A stretch of 64,000 nt of DNA from PALSA-505 sp963699015. Its GTDB lineage: Bacteria; Actinomycetota; Actinomycetes; Streptosporangiales; Streptosporangiaceae. Position numbers and translations under genes: made by a program. The DNA is taken from assembly GCA_963699015.1 (NCBI GenBank), contig CAVOSX010000002.1:248001-312000 (forward strand), in the 5' to 3' direction. Of the stretch, positions 43,547-53,519 are shown one piece after another. The notes below the pieces were generated by a model. The model was not told the origin of the DNA and searched no databases. It saw only the letters and a program-made list of their open reading frames with translations. Within the stretch, counting starts at the first letter, position 1, and each line of letters opens with the position of its first letter.

Positions 43547-44569
43547 ATGCTGTTTCCCACCTCGCTGGTCGGAAGCTATCCGCAGCCGGACTGGCTGATC
43601 GACCGGGGCCGGCTGGCCGGCCGGTTCCCGCCCCGGGTGCGCGCCCGGGAATTGTGGCGAGTCGCCCCGCAGTACCTGGCCGAGGCGCAGCGTGATGCCA
43701 CCGTGCTGGCCATCCGCGCCCAGGAGCAGGCCGGCCTGGACATCGTGACCGACGGCGAGATGTGCCGGGAGAGCTACTCGAACCGGTTCGCGACCGCGCT
43801 GGACGGGGTGGACATCGATCACCCCGGCACCGCGCTCGACCGCAGCGGCCAGCCGAACCCGGTGCCGCGCGTGGTCGGGCCCGTCCGGCGGCGGCACCCG
43901 GTCGAGGTGGATGACCTGCGGTTCCTGCGCGCGAACACCGGCCGGACGGTCAAGATCACCGTGCCGGGACCGTTCACGATGGCCCAGCAGGCCCAGGACG
44001 ACCACTACGGCAGCAAGGAAAGCCTCGCCCTCGGGTACGCCGAGGCCGTCAACGAGGAGGTCCAGGACCTGTTCGCGGCCGGCGCGGACATCGTCCAGCT
44101 GGATGAGCCCTACCTGCAGGCACGCCCGGACGAGGCGCGGCGCTACGGGGTCAGGGCCATCAACCGGGCCCTGGCGGCCGCCGCCGGGACCACCGCAGTG
44201 CACCTGTGCTTCGGGTACGCCGCCATCATCCACGACCGCCCGGCGGGTTACTCCTTCCTGCCCGAGCTGGCTGGCTGCTCGTGCGACCAGGTGTCGATCG
44301 AGACGGCGCAGTCCGGGCTGGACTGCTCGGTACTGGCCGCCCTGGACGGCAAGACGGTCATCCTGGGAGTGCTGGACCTGAGCGACCCTGCGGTGGAGAC
44401 ACCGGACACGGTGACCGACCGGGTCAGGCGGGCGCTGCCGTACGTGCCCGGCCGGCTGGTGCTCGCGCCGGACTGCGGCATGAAGTACCTGCCGCGCGAC
44501 GCGGCGTTCGGCAAGCTGAAGGCGATGACTGCGGCGGCCATCGGGCTGCGCGCCGAACTGGGGTCCTGA
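43547..44569 (+). CDS. Cobalamin-independent methionine synthase-like (MetE C-terminal domain) protein
   Basis: 340 residues forming one (beta-alpha)8 barrel. SLVGSYPQPDWL is the start of the MetE C-terminal fold, GLDIVTDGEMCRESY and VQLDEPYLQARPDEA are conserved, and the zinc ligands appear as His/Cys in VHLCFGYA and Cys in LAPDCGMKYLPR. Stand-alone proteins of this size lack the N-terminal folate domain of MetE and are seen as methyltransferases for homocysteine or other thiols with varied methyl donors. It begins 17 nt after the MFS gene and may be co-transcribed. Confidence 0.87.
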   Translation: MLFPTSLVGSYPQPDWLIDRGRLAGRFPPRVRARELWRVAPQYLAEAQRDATVLAIRAQEQAGLDIVTDGEMCRESYSNRFATALDGVDIDHPGTALDRSGQPNPVPRVVGPVRRRHPVEVDDLRFLRANTGRTVKITVPGPFTMAQQAQDDHYGSKESLALGYAEAVNEEVQDLFAAGADIVQLDEPYLQARPDEARRYGVRAINRALAAAAGTTAVHLCFGYAAIIHDRPAGYSFLPELAGCSCDQVSIETAQSGLDCSVLAALDGKTVILGVLDLSDPAVETPDTVTDRVRRALPYVPGRLVLAPDCGMKYLPRDAAFGKLKAMTAAAIGLRAELGS

Positions 44570-44629
44570 CCGGCCCGCGTCCGCGCGTCCGCCGCAGGCC
44601 TTGCGCCAGCCAGGCACCGGCTCCGGCGG

Positions 44630-46072
44630 TCAGGCGGGGTGCTCGCTTCGGTCGCCTGCCCACTCGGTGTGGAAGGCGCCCTCGGCGTCGACGCGCCGGT
44701 AGGTGTGCGCGCCGAAGTTGTCCCGCAGCCCCTGGATCAGCGCGGCGGGCAGCCGGTCGCGGCGCAGCGCGTCGTAGTACGCCAGCGACGAGGAGAACGC
44801 CGGGGTGGCGATGCCGGACATGGCGGCCTGCGCCACCACCTGCCGCCAGCTGTCGGCGCCGTCGCGGATCGCGTCGGCGAAGTACGGCGCGACCAGCAGG
44901 CTGGGCAGCCCGGGATTCTCGTCGTAGGCGGCGCGGATCCGGTCCAGGAACCTGGCGCGGATGATGCAGCCGCCGCGCCAGATGGTGGCCATCGCGCCGC
45001 GGTCGATGTCCCAGTCGTACTCCGCGCTGCCGGCCGCGATGTGATCGAAGCCCTGGGCGTAGGCCACCACCTTGGACGCGTACAGCGCGCGGCGGACCTG
45101 CTCGACGAAGGCGTCGCGGTCGATGCCGGCCGGCTGGCCGGCCTTGCCGCCGAACGCGTCGCGGGCCGCTGCCCGCTGATCCACGTGCCCGGACAGGGAC
45201 CGGGCGAAGGTCGCCTCCGCGATCCCGGTGATCGGGATGCCCAGGTCGAGCGCGCTCTGCACGGTCCACCGGCCGGTGCCCTTCTGCTCGGCCTGGTCGG
45301 CCACGATGTCCACGAACGGCGCGCCGGTCCTGGCGTCCACGTGGGCCAGCACGTCAGCAGTGATCTTGATCAGGAAGGAGTCAAGGTCGCCCTCGTTCCA
45401 GGCACGGAAGATCTCGCTGATCTGGGCGGGATCCTCGCCGAGCCCGGCGCGCAGGATGTCGTAGGCCTCGGCGATGAGCTGCATGTCGGCGTACTCGATG
45501 CCGTTGTGCACCATCTTCACGAAATGGCCGGCTCCGTCCGGGCCGACGTGCGTGCAGCAGGGCGTCCCGTCGACCTGAGCCGCGATCGACTCGAACATCG
45601 GCCCAAGGCGCGCGTACGATTCCGCGGATCCGCCCGGCATGATGCTCGGCCCGTTGAGCGCGCCCTCCTCGCCGCCGGAGACCCCGCAGCCGACGAAGTG
45701 CAGCCCCCGGTCGCGCAGCTCCGCCTCGCGCCTGCGCGTGTCGGTGTACTGGGAGTTGCCGCAGTCGACGACGATGTCGCCTTCCTCCAGCAGCGGGGCC
45801 AGCTCGCCGATCACCGCGTCGGTGGGAGCGCCGGCCTTCACCATGATGATGACGGCCCGCGGGCGGCGCAGGCTGGCGACGAAGTCGGCCATGGTCTCGC
45901 TGGGCACGAACGTGCCCTCATCCCCGTGCTCGCGCACCAGGGCGCGCGTCCGCTCGGCCGACCGGTTGTGCAGCGCGACGGCGTGACCGTGCCGCGCGAG
46001 GTTGCGGGCCAGGTTGCGCCCCATGACCGCCAGGCCGGTGACGCCGATGTCGGCGGCGGGTTGCTCGGTCAT
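44630..46072 (-). CDS. gnd: 6-phosphogluconate dehydrogenase, NADP+ (decarboxylating)
   Basis: 480 residues, the full length of the classical dimeric enzyme. The N-terminal Rossmann segment is GVTGLAVMGRNLARNLARHG. GCGVSGGEEGALNGPSIMPG and GHFVKMVHNGIEYADMQLIA are the substrate-binding and catalytic signatures (Lys and the conserved Glu/Asn). Oxidative decarboxylation of 6-phosphogluconate gives ribulose 5-phosphate and NADPH in the pentose phosphate pathway. GAGGAG precedes the ATG. No zwf or tal neighbour is present, so this gene stands outside a pentose-phosphate operon. Confidence 0.95.
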   Translation of the reverse strand: MTEQPAADIGVTGLAVMGRNLARNLARHGHAVALHNRSAERTRALVREHGDEGTFVPSETMADFVASLRRPRAVIIMVKAGAPTDAVIGELAPLLEEGDIVVDCGNSQYTDTRRREAELRDRGLHFVGCGVSGGEEGALNGPSIMPGGSAESYARLGPMFESIAAQVDGTPCCTHVGPDGAGHFVKMVHNGIEYADMQLIAEAYDILRAGLGEDPAQISEIFRAWNEGDLDSFLIKITADVLAHVDARTGAPFVDIVADQAEQKGTGRWTVQSALDLGIPITGIAEATFARSLSGHVDQRAAARDAFGGKAGQPAGIDRDAFVEQVRRALYASKVVAYAQGFDHIAAGSAEYDWDIDRGAMATIWRGGCIIRARFLDRIRAAYDENPGLPSLLVAPYFADAIRDGADSWRQVVAQAAMSGIATPAFSSSLAYYDALRRDRLPAALIQGLRDNFGAHTYRRVDAEGAFHTEWAGDRSEHPA

Positions 46073-46129
46073 GAGCGGCTCCTCGGGGTTAGCGGGCGGG
46101 CAGCCTGCGGGCTCGCTCCCAGTATGTCG

Positions 46130-46170
46130 CCCGGGCTCGCCCCGGCCCCCGCGCGGGGCGAGCCCGGGCC
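46130..46170 (-). terminator. Strong terminator after the FAD oxidoreductase gene
   Basis: GCCCGGGCTCGCCCC and its exact 15-bp complement, 11-nt loop, just beyond the flavoprotein stop and upstream of gnd, so gnd must have its own promoter. Confidence 0.75.
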
Positions 46171-46173
46171 CGG

Positions 46174-47580
46174 CTACCGGGCCGGCTGGATGTTCTGGTT
46201 GATGTGGAACACGTTGTCCGGGTCGTAGCGCTGCTTGACCTGGGCGAGCCGGCCGTAGTTGCCGCGGTAGGCCGCCTTGACCCGGTCCTGGCCCTCGCTC
46301 ATCAGGAAGTTGACGTAGCCGCCGCCCGCCGAGGTCGGGTGCAGCTCCTGCCAGTAGTCGCGGGTCCACTGCGAGATCAGGCCGGCGTTGGCGGGATCCG
46401 GGTCGACGCCGACGATGACGCCGGCCCACCCGCCGTCCCGGTAGGCGAAGGCGGTCGCGTCGGCGGCGACCCGGCTGGCGGCGCCGTCGATGGGGTACAT
46501 GTGCATGGTCGAGTGGCCGGTCGGCAGCTGCTGACCGTACTTGACGTGCACGTCGATAGCGGCGTCGGAGATCTCGTTGAAGAAGTCCGCCCGCCAGTAC
46601 CACTGCAGCCCGGCCGGATAGAGGGCGTCGAACGCGCTTTGCAGCGCCGAGAACGGCATGGGCTGCAGGCCGACGACCAGCGGCGAGCCGAAGGTCTTGA
46701 CCGGCTCGAGCACCTCGTCGGCCTCGTCGTGCGATCCGGTGTAGCACCAGAGGATGCCGCAGGCCTTGCGGCCCCACAGCTCCTGCGGGAACGGCGGAGC
46801 GGGCGGGATGGTGAGCAGCGCGATCCAGCCGCTCAGCTCCTCCGGCAGCGACGGCACCAGCTCCCGGTACCAGCGCATCACGTCAGCGGTGTCGGCGATG
46901 TCGTAGAGCACCGGGCCGCCGATGATGACGCCGTTCTCGCCGATCTCGTGGCAGCGGAAGGTGAACGAGGTGACGATGCCGAAGTTCCCGCCGCCGCCGC
47001 GCAGGGCCCACAGCAGGTCGCTGTGCGAGGTCTCGGTAGCGGTCACGAACGTTCCGTCGGCGAGGACAACGTCGGCGGCCAGCAGGTTGTCGACCGTGAG
47101 GCCGAAGCGCCGGGACAGGTAGCCGATCCCGCCGCCGAGCGCCAGCCCGGCCACCCCGGTGGACGCGATGAAGCCGGAGGGCGTGGCCATGCCGAACGCC
47201 ACCGTCGCGTGGTCGACATCTCCCCAGGTGCACCCGGCGTCGGCGCGGACGGTGTGCTCGCGCGGGCTGACCGTGGTGCTGCGCATCAGCGACAGGTCGA
47301 CGACCAGGGCGTCGTCCCACACGCCGAGGCCGCCGGCGCTGTGGCCGCCGCTGCGGACGGCGATCTCGGCGCCGTGCTCGCGGGCGAACCGGACGCAGCT
47401 GATCACGTCGGCCGCGTCCCGGCAGCGCGCGATGGCCGCGGGGCGTTTGTCGATCATGGCGTTGTAGACGGCGCGCGCGGTGTCATACCCGGGATCTCCC
47501 GGCGTGATCAGCTCGCCGCGCAAGATGGTGGCCAGCTCCTGGTATGCCGCGGTGCCCGGGCCGGCTGCTGTGGTGGTCAT
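46174..47580 (-). CDS. FAD-binding (BBE-type) oxidoreductase
   Basis: 468 residues of the PCMH/berberine-bridge-like fold. RSGGHSAGGLGVWDDALVVD carries the His that binds FAD covalently in the family. STGVAGLALGGGIGYLSRRF and ALRGGGGNFGIVTSF are FAD-binding loops, and the C-terminal BBE signature is QRYDPDNVFHINQNI. No signal peptide. Members oxidise sugars, alkaloids or polyketide intermediates. AAGGAG lies before the ATG. The SARP-type regulator gene lies 91 nt upstream on the same strand, a common pairing that suggests control by it. Confidence 0.92.
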   Translation of the reverse strand: MTTTAAGPGTAAYQELATILRGELITPGDPGYDTARAVYNAMIDKRPAAIARCRDAADVISCVRFAREHGAEIAVRSGGHSAGGLGVWDDALVVDLSLMRSTTVSPREHTVRADAGCTWGDVDHATVAFGMATPSGFIASTGVAGLALGGGIGYLSRRFGLTVDNLLAADVVLADGTFVTATETSHSDLLWALRGGGGNFGIVTSFTFRCHEIGENGVIIGGPVLYDIADTADVMRWYRELVPSLPEELSGWIALLTIPPAPPFPQELWGRKACGILWCYTGSHDEADEVLEPVKTFGSPLVVGLQPMPFSALQSAFDALYPAGLQWYWRADFFNEISDAAIDVHVKYGQQLPTGHSTMHMYPIDGAASRVAADATAFAYRDGGWAGVIVGVDPDPANAGLISQWTRDYWQELHPTSAGGGYVNFLMSEGQDRVKAAYRGNYGRLAQVKQRYDPDNVFHINQNIQPAR

Positions 47581-47670
47581 CTGGTTTTCTCCTTGACGTA
47601 TCGCTCAGCGTGCGGTCAGGCCGACACTAGGAGGGACCGCGTTCGCTGAGCGTTCGCGTCGGCGGCCGGG

Positions 47671-50600
47671 TCAGGCCGTGGGGAGAACGCCGCGGTCACG
47701 AGGCCGGGCGCCCCGCCCGGCCAGGTCATCCTGGCAGCGCCTGAGCAGGGCCGCGCTGCCGTGGGCCGATGCCATCTGCGCGGCGGCGCGCAGTCGCGCG
47801 ATGGCGGCCTGCTCCTCGTCGTAGGCGGCGCGCATCCGCATCACCTCGGGCAGCCACCACGGTTCGCCCCGTGCCCGCCCGTCGGCGAGCGCGGCGTCGA
47901 GGGTCGCGCGGGCCGCGTGCGGCTGGTTCCCGCGGGCCAGCAGGTCGGCGAGCAGCGACAGCCAGTACGGCATGCGGGCGAACGCCCCTTCGGACCGCAG
48001 GTTGCCGATGCCCCGGCGGGCCAGGGCGATCCCCGACCCGTCCGGGCGCGACCAGCCGTCCAGGACCAGCGCCCACTCGCGGTAGTAGGCGAAGCCGTAG
48101 CGATCGCACAGCTCGCGCAGGGAGCCGACGGTGTCCCGCAGCGCGGGCATATCCCCGCGCATCTGGTCGGTGATACCGCCGTAGGCCAGCGCCACGGCCA
48201 GGCTGTACGGATGGTCGATCGCCCGGGCCAGCTCGATCGCCTCCCGGCGGGCGGCCTGGGCCGCGTCGTCGTGGCCCAGCAGCCAGTGGGCGTGCGCGGC
48301 CCAGGCTGTGCCGTGGATATCGGCCCGGGAGCCGACGCTCAGCAAGACAGTGCCACCCGCGAGCTTGGCGGCAAGTTCCAGGTGACGCAGTCCCTCGGCG
48401 GGCCTGCCCAGGCTGAGGGCCGTGCCTCCCACGCCCCAGTGGACCAGGCCGCCCAGCTCGGAACCGGGACCGATGAGGCTCAGGGCGCTGGTACCCGTCC
48501 GGTGGCTGTCAGCCACGCGCCCCTGCACGAACTGGGAGGCCAGCAGCGCGATCAGGCCGGCGACCGTGGAGTCTTTGCGGCCCAGCGACCGGGCAAGGGC
48601 GATCGAGCGCTCCAGCACCTGCTGCAGATCCGGAGACGAGTAGCCGTGCCTGGCGTTCAGCGGGGCCGCCATCGCCTCGAGAACCGCAAGCTCCTGCAAG
48701 TCGCGGTCACGCCCCGCGCTCATGGTCGCGATGATCGACAGCGAATTCTTGTGCAGCCGGATCGCCTCCGCGTGGGCGAACATGCCCGCCGCGACCTCGG
48801 CGGCACGCCGGTAGTAGGTCACCGCCCGGCGCGGCCGCCCGCCGCGGGCATACTGCTCCGCGAGCTGAGCCGCGACCCGGTCGGTGTCCTCGGCGTGCAG
48901 CAGTTCCAGGCCCTGCGCGATGCGCCGGTGCAGCAGCCAGCGCTTGGGCGGGCTGACCTGCGCGTAGGCCGTGTCGCGGAGCAGGTCGTGGGAGAAGTCG
49001 TAGCCGTCATCGAGCTCGCGAATGATCCGGCGCCGCCACAGCTCGTCGACCGCCTCCACGACGACGAGGGCCTCGAGGTCACTCGCCTCGGCGAGCAGAT
49101 CCAGGGTGAAGTCCGTCCCCGCGGCCGCGGCCAGGCCGGCCACCTCCCTGGCGGCCGGGCTCGCCTGCGTGAGCCGGCTGCGCAGCACCGCGGTCAGGTC
49201 GCCGGCCGGCCCGAAGACGCGGCCGCCCGGCTCGGCGGTGTCCGTGGAGTCGACGATGCTGCGCACGGCCTCGATGACGTACAGCGGGAAGCCGCCCGTG
49301 GTGGCCTGGAGCAGTGCGGTATCGGCGTCGCGGAGGCGCCGGCCGCAGACGGCCTCGGCCAGCCCGGCCGTTTCGGCCGCCTCGAACGGGCGGAGAGCGA
49401 TCTCGCTGAGCAGCCCCGTCACCTGCATCCTGTCGATCCACTCGCTTACCCCCGGGCCCTGCTCGGGACCGTCGTCGCGCAAGGTCCCTGCCACCAGGAG
49501 CGGGGCCCCGGGGACGAGACTCAGGCAGAGCGGGACGAAGGCCATCGTCTCCTGGTCGCACCACTGCACGTTGTCCAGCACCAGCAGCATGGGGCGGTTG
49601 ACGGCCAGCAGCGCCCGGGCCAGGCCCTCGAAGAACCGGTGCCGCTGCCAGGCGTCGGCCATGGCTCGCGGGCCGGATCCCTGCGGCCCTCGGTCCCACG
49701 GCGATGGCGCGCGGCCCCACGGCGATGGTCCGCGATCCCACCGCGCTGGCCCGCGTTCCGACGACGATGGCCCGTGGTCCGACGATGGCCCGTGGTCCGA
49801 CGATGGCCCGTGGTCGCCGGACGGCACCAGCCTGCCGACCTCGGCGCGCCAGGTCTCGTCGAGCGTCGCCGTCGCGCCCTGAACGACGGGATGGCGCATC
49901 CAGTCGGCCACCGGCGCCAGCGCCAGCCGTCCCGGCGTCCCGAAGCACTGGCTGCTCGCCACCACCGCGCCCTGCCGCCGGGCCAGCGCGGCTACCTCGG
50001 CCACCAGGCGTGTCTTCCCGACCCCGGGACCACCGCGGACCAGGACCAGGCCGGGCTGGCCCGCCGCGGCCGCCTGCCACAGCTCCCGGAGCAGCCCGAG
50101 CTCCCGTGACCGGCCGACGAGCCGGGCCGCGGGCCGTCCGGAGCGGCCGGCCGCGGTCCCGGTCGCCTGGCGCGGCGTGCCCGGCGGGCCGGAACCGGCG
50201 ATCAGGCGCTCGAAGGCCAGGCGCGTCTGCGGATCGGGGACGATGCCGAGCTCACGCTCCAGCACCGAAGCGCAGTGGTGGTAGGTGCTCACCGCGCCGG
50301 CCCGGTCCCCCAGGTCGGCCTGCAGCCGCATCAGCGTCCGGTAGCCGACCTCCTCCAGCGGCTGCAGCTGGATCCGGCGCCGCGCGGCGGCGGCCGCGGC
50401 GGCCAGGTCGCCCTGGCGCAGCTGCGCCTCGCAAGCCAGATCGCACAGGTCCGCGCACTGGCGCTCGAGCTGTGACCTGGCCTCGGCCAGCCAGTCGTCA
50501 TAGACGCCGGGCAGGAGGTCGCCGCGGTACTCGGCGATGGCCCGGGTGGCGTGCGCGGCGGCGCCCACGTCGTCATCGGCGGCGGCCGCCGCCAGGGCCG

Positions 50601-50922
50601 CCGCGCGCTCGAGGCCGAAGGTGCGCAGGTCGACGCGGCAGCTCTCGGTATCGCGCCAGCGCAGGTCCGTGGGCGTCACCACCGGCGAGCAATCCTCGCC
50701 CAGTACCTGGCGGAGGTGATGCAGCTCGCGGCGCAGGTTGGTCAGGGCCTGCGCGTCGGTCGATTCCGGCCAGAACAGGCCGGCGATCCGCTGCCGGGGC
50801 TGAGCCGTCCCGGCGTGCCAGGCTAGGAAGGCGACGAGGGCGACCGCGCGCGCCGAGCGCGTCCTGACGCCGGTCTCGTCATCGACGATGGCCTGCTCCC
50901 CCAGCACGCAGACGCGCAGCAT
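47671..50922 (-). CDS. SARP/BTAD-AAA transcriptional regulator (AfsR-like)
   Basis: 1083 residues. Residues 1-100 are a winged DNA-binding domain (VRTRSARAVALVAFLAW, TNLRRELHHLRQVLGED). A BTAD helical domain follows (YRGDLLPGVYDDWLAEARSQ, GYRTLMRLQADLGDRAGAVS). An AAA ATPase is next, with Walker A RGGPGVGKTRLVAEV and the later VLDNVQWCDQET, then TPR-like repeats to the end. A low-complexity insert of SSDHGP and DRGPSPWG units sits between Walker A and B, which is unusual. Such regulators activate nearby metabolic genes in actinomycetes. The flavoprotein gene downstream is the likely target. Confidence 0.88.
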   Translation of the reverse strand: MLRVCVLGEQAIVDDETGVRTRSARAVALVAFLAWHAGTAQPRQRIAGLFWPESTDAQALTNLRRELHHLRQVLGEDCSPVVTPTDLRWRDTESCRVDLRTFGLERAAALAAAAADDDVGAAAHATRAIAEYRGDLLPGVYDDWLAEARSQLERQCADLCDLACEAQLRQGDLAAAAAAARRRIQLQPLEEVGYRTLMRLQADLGDRAGAVSTYHHCASVLERELGIVPDPQTRLAFERLIAGSGPPGTPRQATGTAAGRSGRPAARLVGRSRELGLLRELWQAAAAGQPGLVLVRGGPGVGKTRLVAEVAALARRQGAVVASSQCFGTPGRLALAPVADWMRHPVVQGATATLDETWRAEVGRLVPSGDHGPSSDHGPSSDHGPSSSERGPARWDRGPSPWGRAPSPWDRGPQGSGPRAMADAWQRHRFFEGLARALLAVNRPMLLVLDNVQWCDQETMAFVPLCLSLVPGAPLLVAGTLRDDGPEQGPGVSEWIDRMQVTGLLSEIALRPFEAAETAGLAEAVCGRRLRDADTALLQATTGGFPLYVIEAVRSIVDSTDTAEPGGRVFGPAGDLTAVLRSRLTQASPAAREVAGLAAAAGTDFTLDLLAEASDLEALVVVEAVDELWRRRIIRELDDGYDFSHDLLRDTAYAQVSPPKRWLLHRRIAQGLELLHAEDTDRVAAQLAEQYARGGRPRRAVTYYRRAAEVAAGMFAHAEAIRLHKNSLSIIATMSAGRDRDLQELAVLEAMAAPLNARHGYSSPDLQQVLERSIALARSLGRKDSTVAGLIALLASQFVQGRVADSHRTGTSALSLIGPGSELGGLVHWGVGGTALSLGRPAEGLRHLELAAKLAGGTVLLSVGSRADIHGTAWAAHAHWLLGHDDAAQAARREAIELARAIDHPYSLAVALAYGGITDQMRGDMPALRDTVGSLRELCDRYGFAYYREWALVLDGWSRPDGSGIALARRGIGNLRSEGAFARMPYWLSLLADLLARGNQPHAARATLDAALADGRARGEPWWLPEVMRMRAAYDEEQAAIARLRAAAQMASAHGSAALLRRCQDDLAGRGARPRDRGVLPTA

Positions 50923-51145
50923 GCCGGCCTCAGCACCGCCAGGCCCGGGCCGGCCGCTGGCCTGCCGCCGCCGTCGTCGGACCGGCCGGTGCGGCCTGGT
51001 ACCGTGATGATCTGCCTGTTCATACCGAACGGCTCCGCCGCCGACTCGCCGGCCCGAGCCGGAGTCGCGGCCGCCGGCCCCCTCGCCCGAAAGGTCCCGC
51101 CCTGTTTTACCTTTTCTTTACCAATGGTAACAGGGCCCGGGCTGG

Positions 51146-53162
51146 TCAGTCGCGCCACAGTGCGCCGAGAGCCGCGTCGACCTGCGCGGCCAGCGGACCG
51201 GTGCGGGGCAGCAGCGGCCGCGGCGGCACGGCCTCGACCGCCTCGCAGGCCGCCTGCGCCGCCGGGTCGAGGAATCGGCTCAGCTGCGCGTAGCCGTGCC
51301 GGTCGTCGGCGGCCATCCGGTGATGGTGCAGACGCAGCGGCGCGTACAGGAACAGCTGGTCGCGGGCCCTGGTGACCGCGACATAGAACAGCCGCCGCTC
51401 CTCGGCCAGCCCGGCCGCCGACGACAGGGCCATGTCGCTGGGAACCGCCCCGTTGACCAGGTGCGGCAGGTGCACCACGGGCCACTCCAGGCCCTTGGCC
51501 GAGTGCACCGTCGAGATGACCAGGTAGTCCTCGTCCAGCCGGGGCGGTCCGGCCAGGTCGGAGGCGGAAACCGGCGGATCCAGCGCGAGCTCGGTGAGCG
51601 CGTCGTGCAATGACGGCCGGCTCGCCGCCGCGTCGGCGAGCCGCTGCAGGTCGGCGATCCGGATGCCGGCGTCGGGGTAGCGGGCCTGCAGCGGTGCTTC
51701 CAGCGCGGCCAGGATCGCGGCAGCCCGCTCCCCCGGCCGGTCCAGCGTGACCACCTTGGCCAGGGCGGTGACGGTCGCGGTCAGCTCGGCCCGGGCCCGC
51801 CGGGGGGCGGCGCCCACGGCGTCCGCCCAGCGGTCGAACGGCCCGGGATCGGCCGGGTGCAGGATCTCGGTGATCCGCCTGGCGTGCACCGGCCCGATGC
51901 CCTCATGCAGCCGCAGCACGCGGAACCAGGCCACGTCGTCGGCGGGGTTGGCGACTACCCGGGCGGCCGACAGGAAGTCCTTGACGTGGGCCGCCTCGGT
52001 GAACCGCAGCCCGCCGTACTTCACGAACGGGATGCCGCGGGCGGCCAGCTCCACCTCCAGCACGTCGCTGTGGTGCGCCGCCCGCACCAGCACGGCCTGC
52101 TCGCGCAGCTCGGCCCCGGCTTCGTGCGCTTCCAGGACCCGGGCGCAGAATCTCGCGGGCCTGCGTGGCCTCGTCGTGGCAGCGCACCAGCAGCGGGGCG
52201 GCCCCGGACCCGCGGTCGCCGGTGAGCTGGAGCTCCAGCCCGGCCGACTGCGGGCGGACCGTGTTGGCCAGCCGCAGCACTGCCTGCTTCGACCGGTAGT
52301 TCGTGGCCAGCCTGACGATGGACAGGCCGGGGAAATCGCCGGCCAGCTGGTGCAGGTGCCCCGGGTCTGCGCCCCGGAACGCGTAGATGGCCTGGGCGTC
52401 GTCGCCGACGCAGGTCAGGCCGGTCCCGTCGGGCTGCAGCAGCCGCACGATGTCGGCCTGCACCGCGTTGACGTCCTGGTATTCATCCACCAGCACCGCG
52501 TCGAACATGCCGCGCAGCACCGGGCCGGCCGCCGGGTCGGCCAGCGCCGCCCGCCACAGCAGCAGCAGGTCGTCGAAATCGACCAGGCCGTGCCGGCGCT
52601 TGTGCGCGGCGAAGTCGCGGAACAGGTCAGCCAGCTGGCCGGTGAACTCGGTGCACCAGGGGTAGTCGGCGCGGGTGACGTCGCCGACCGATCGCTGGGT
52701 GTTCACGCACCGGGTGTAGATCTCGGTGCAGACGCCGGCCCGCGGCGTCCGCCGTTGCGTGCCCACCAGTCCATGGTCAGCCCTGCGGGCGTCCAGCAGG
52801 CCGGTGACGTCGGACGGGTCGATGACGGTGAACTCCGGCGGCAGCGAGAACGCCTCCGCGTGCTCACGGATGATCCGGTGCGCGATCGCGTGAAAGGTGC
52901 CGCCGGTGATGCGCTCGCTGGCGACCCGGGCCCGGGGGGCGGCCCGGGCCATCATGTCATCGGCTGCCCGGCGGGTGAACGTCAGCAGCAGGATGCGGCT
53001 GGCTGGCATGCCCTGCTCGCGCAGCCACGCCGCGCGGGCCACCAGCGTCCGCGTCTTCCCGGTGCCGGCTCCGGCCAGGATCAGCAGCGGCCCGCCAGGG
53101 TGCGCGGCCGCCTGCCGCTGTTGTTCGTTCAGCCCGTCCAGGAGGCTCGGCGACTCGAACAT
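51146..53162 (-). CDS. UvrD/PcrA-family ATP-dependent DNA helicase (one frameshift)
   Basis: The N-terminal part has the Q motif LNEQQRQAAAHPGGP, Walker A AGAGTGKTRT, motif II VDEYQDVNAVQ and motif III GDDAQAIYAFRGA. One extra base in AGAATC at 52149-52150 breaks the frame. The continuation (CARVLEAHEAGAELREQ) carries STVHSAKGLEWPVV and VTRARDQLFLY, motifs V and VI. The mended product has about 672 residues, on the short side for SF1A helicases, and translocates 3' to 5' on single strands in repair. The ATG of MFESPSLLDGL is taken as start; longer readings are noise. Sequencing error is the likely cause of the break. Confidence 0.87.
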
Positions 53163-53519
53163 GAACACGAATGTAACCAGGACCGGCGGTCTTGACCGGA
53201 CCGCCACGCGGAACATCCCGGCTAAACCTCGGCACCTGGCCGCCGTCACGGCCGGCCGGAAGTCGCGGCCTGCCGGGCCGGCGCCCGCCCCTTGCACGGC
53301 CCGCGGCCGTCGACTCCAGGGTTCGGGGGAACCCTGAGGGCTGCCCAGATCCGGGTATTTCCTGTTAGGTTGCAGGTGAGGCCGGGATCGAGTTCGCGGA
53401 CGCATGGCGTAGCGGAGTCTGGGGGATCGCAGCCCGGATGGAGGAACTATGGCCGCACATGCCTGGTCAGCCGGACCGGCGCCGGTGACCACGGCGTCCG
53501 CCGATGTGGCCAGCCTGCC
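53163..53519. other. Divergent intergenic region, no gene seen
   Basis: It lies between the helicase start and the plus-strand small gene. It should hold two outward promoters; I cannot assign their -10 and -35 elements. Frames open here lack ribosome sites and protein character. Confidence 0.5.

Noticed and set aside
41790..46228. Very long open frames opposite the MFS, MetE-like and gnd genes (over 500 codons)
   Set aside because: They are shadows of GC-rich genes in the complementary strand: Arg/Gly/Pro/His-rich, no ribosome sites, no family motifs.
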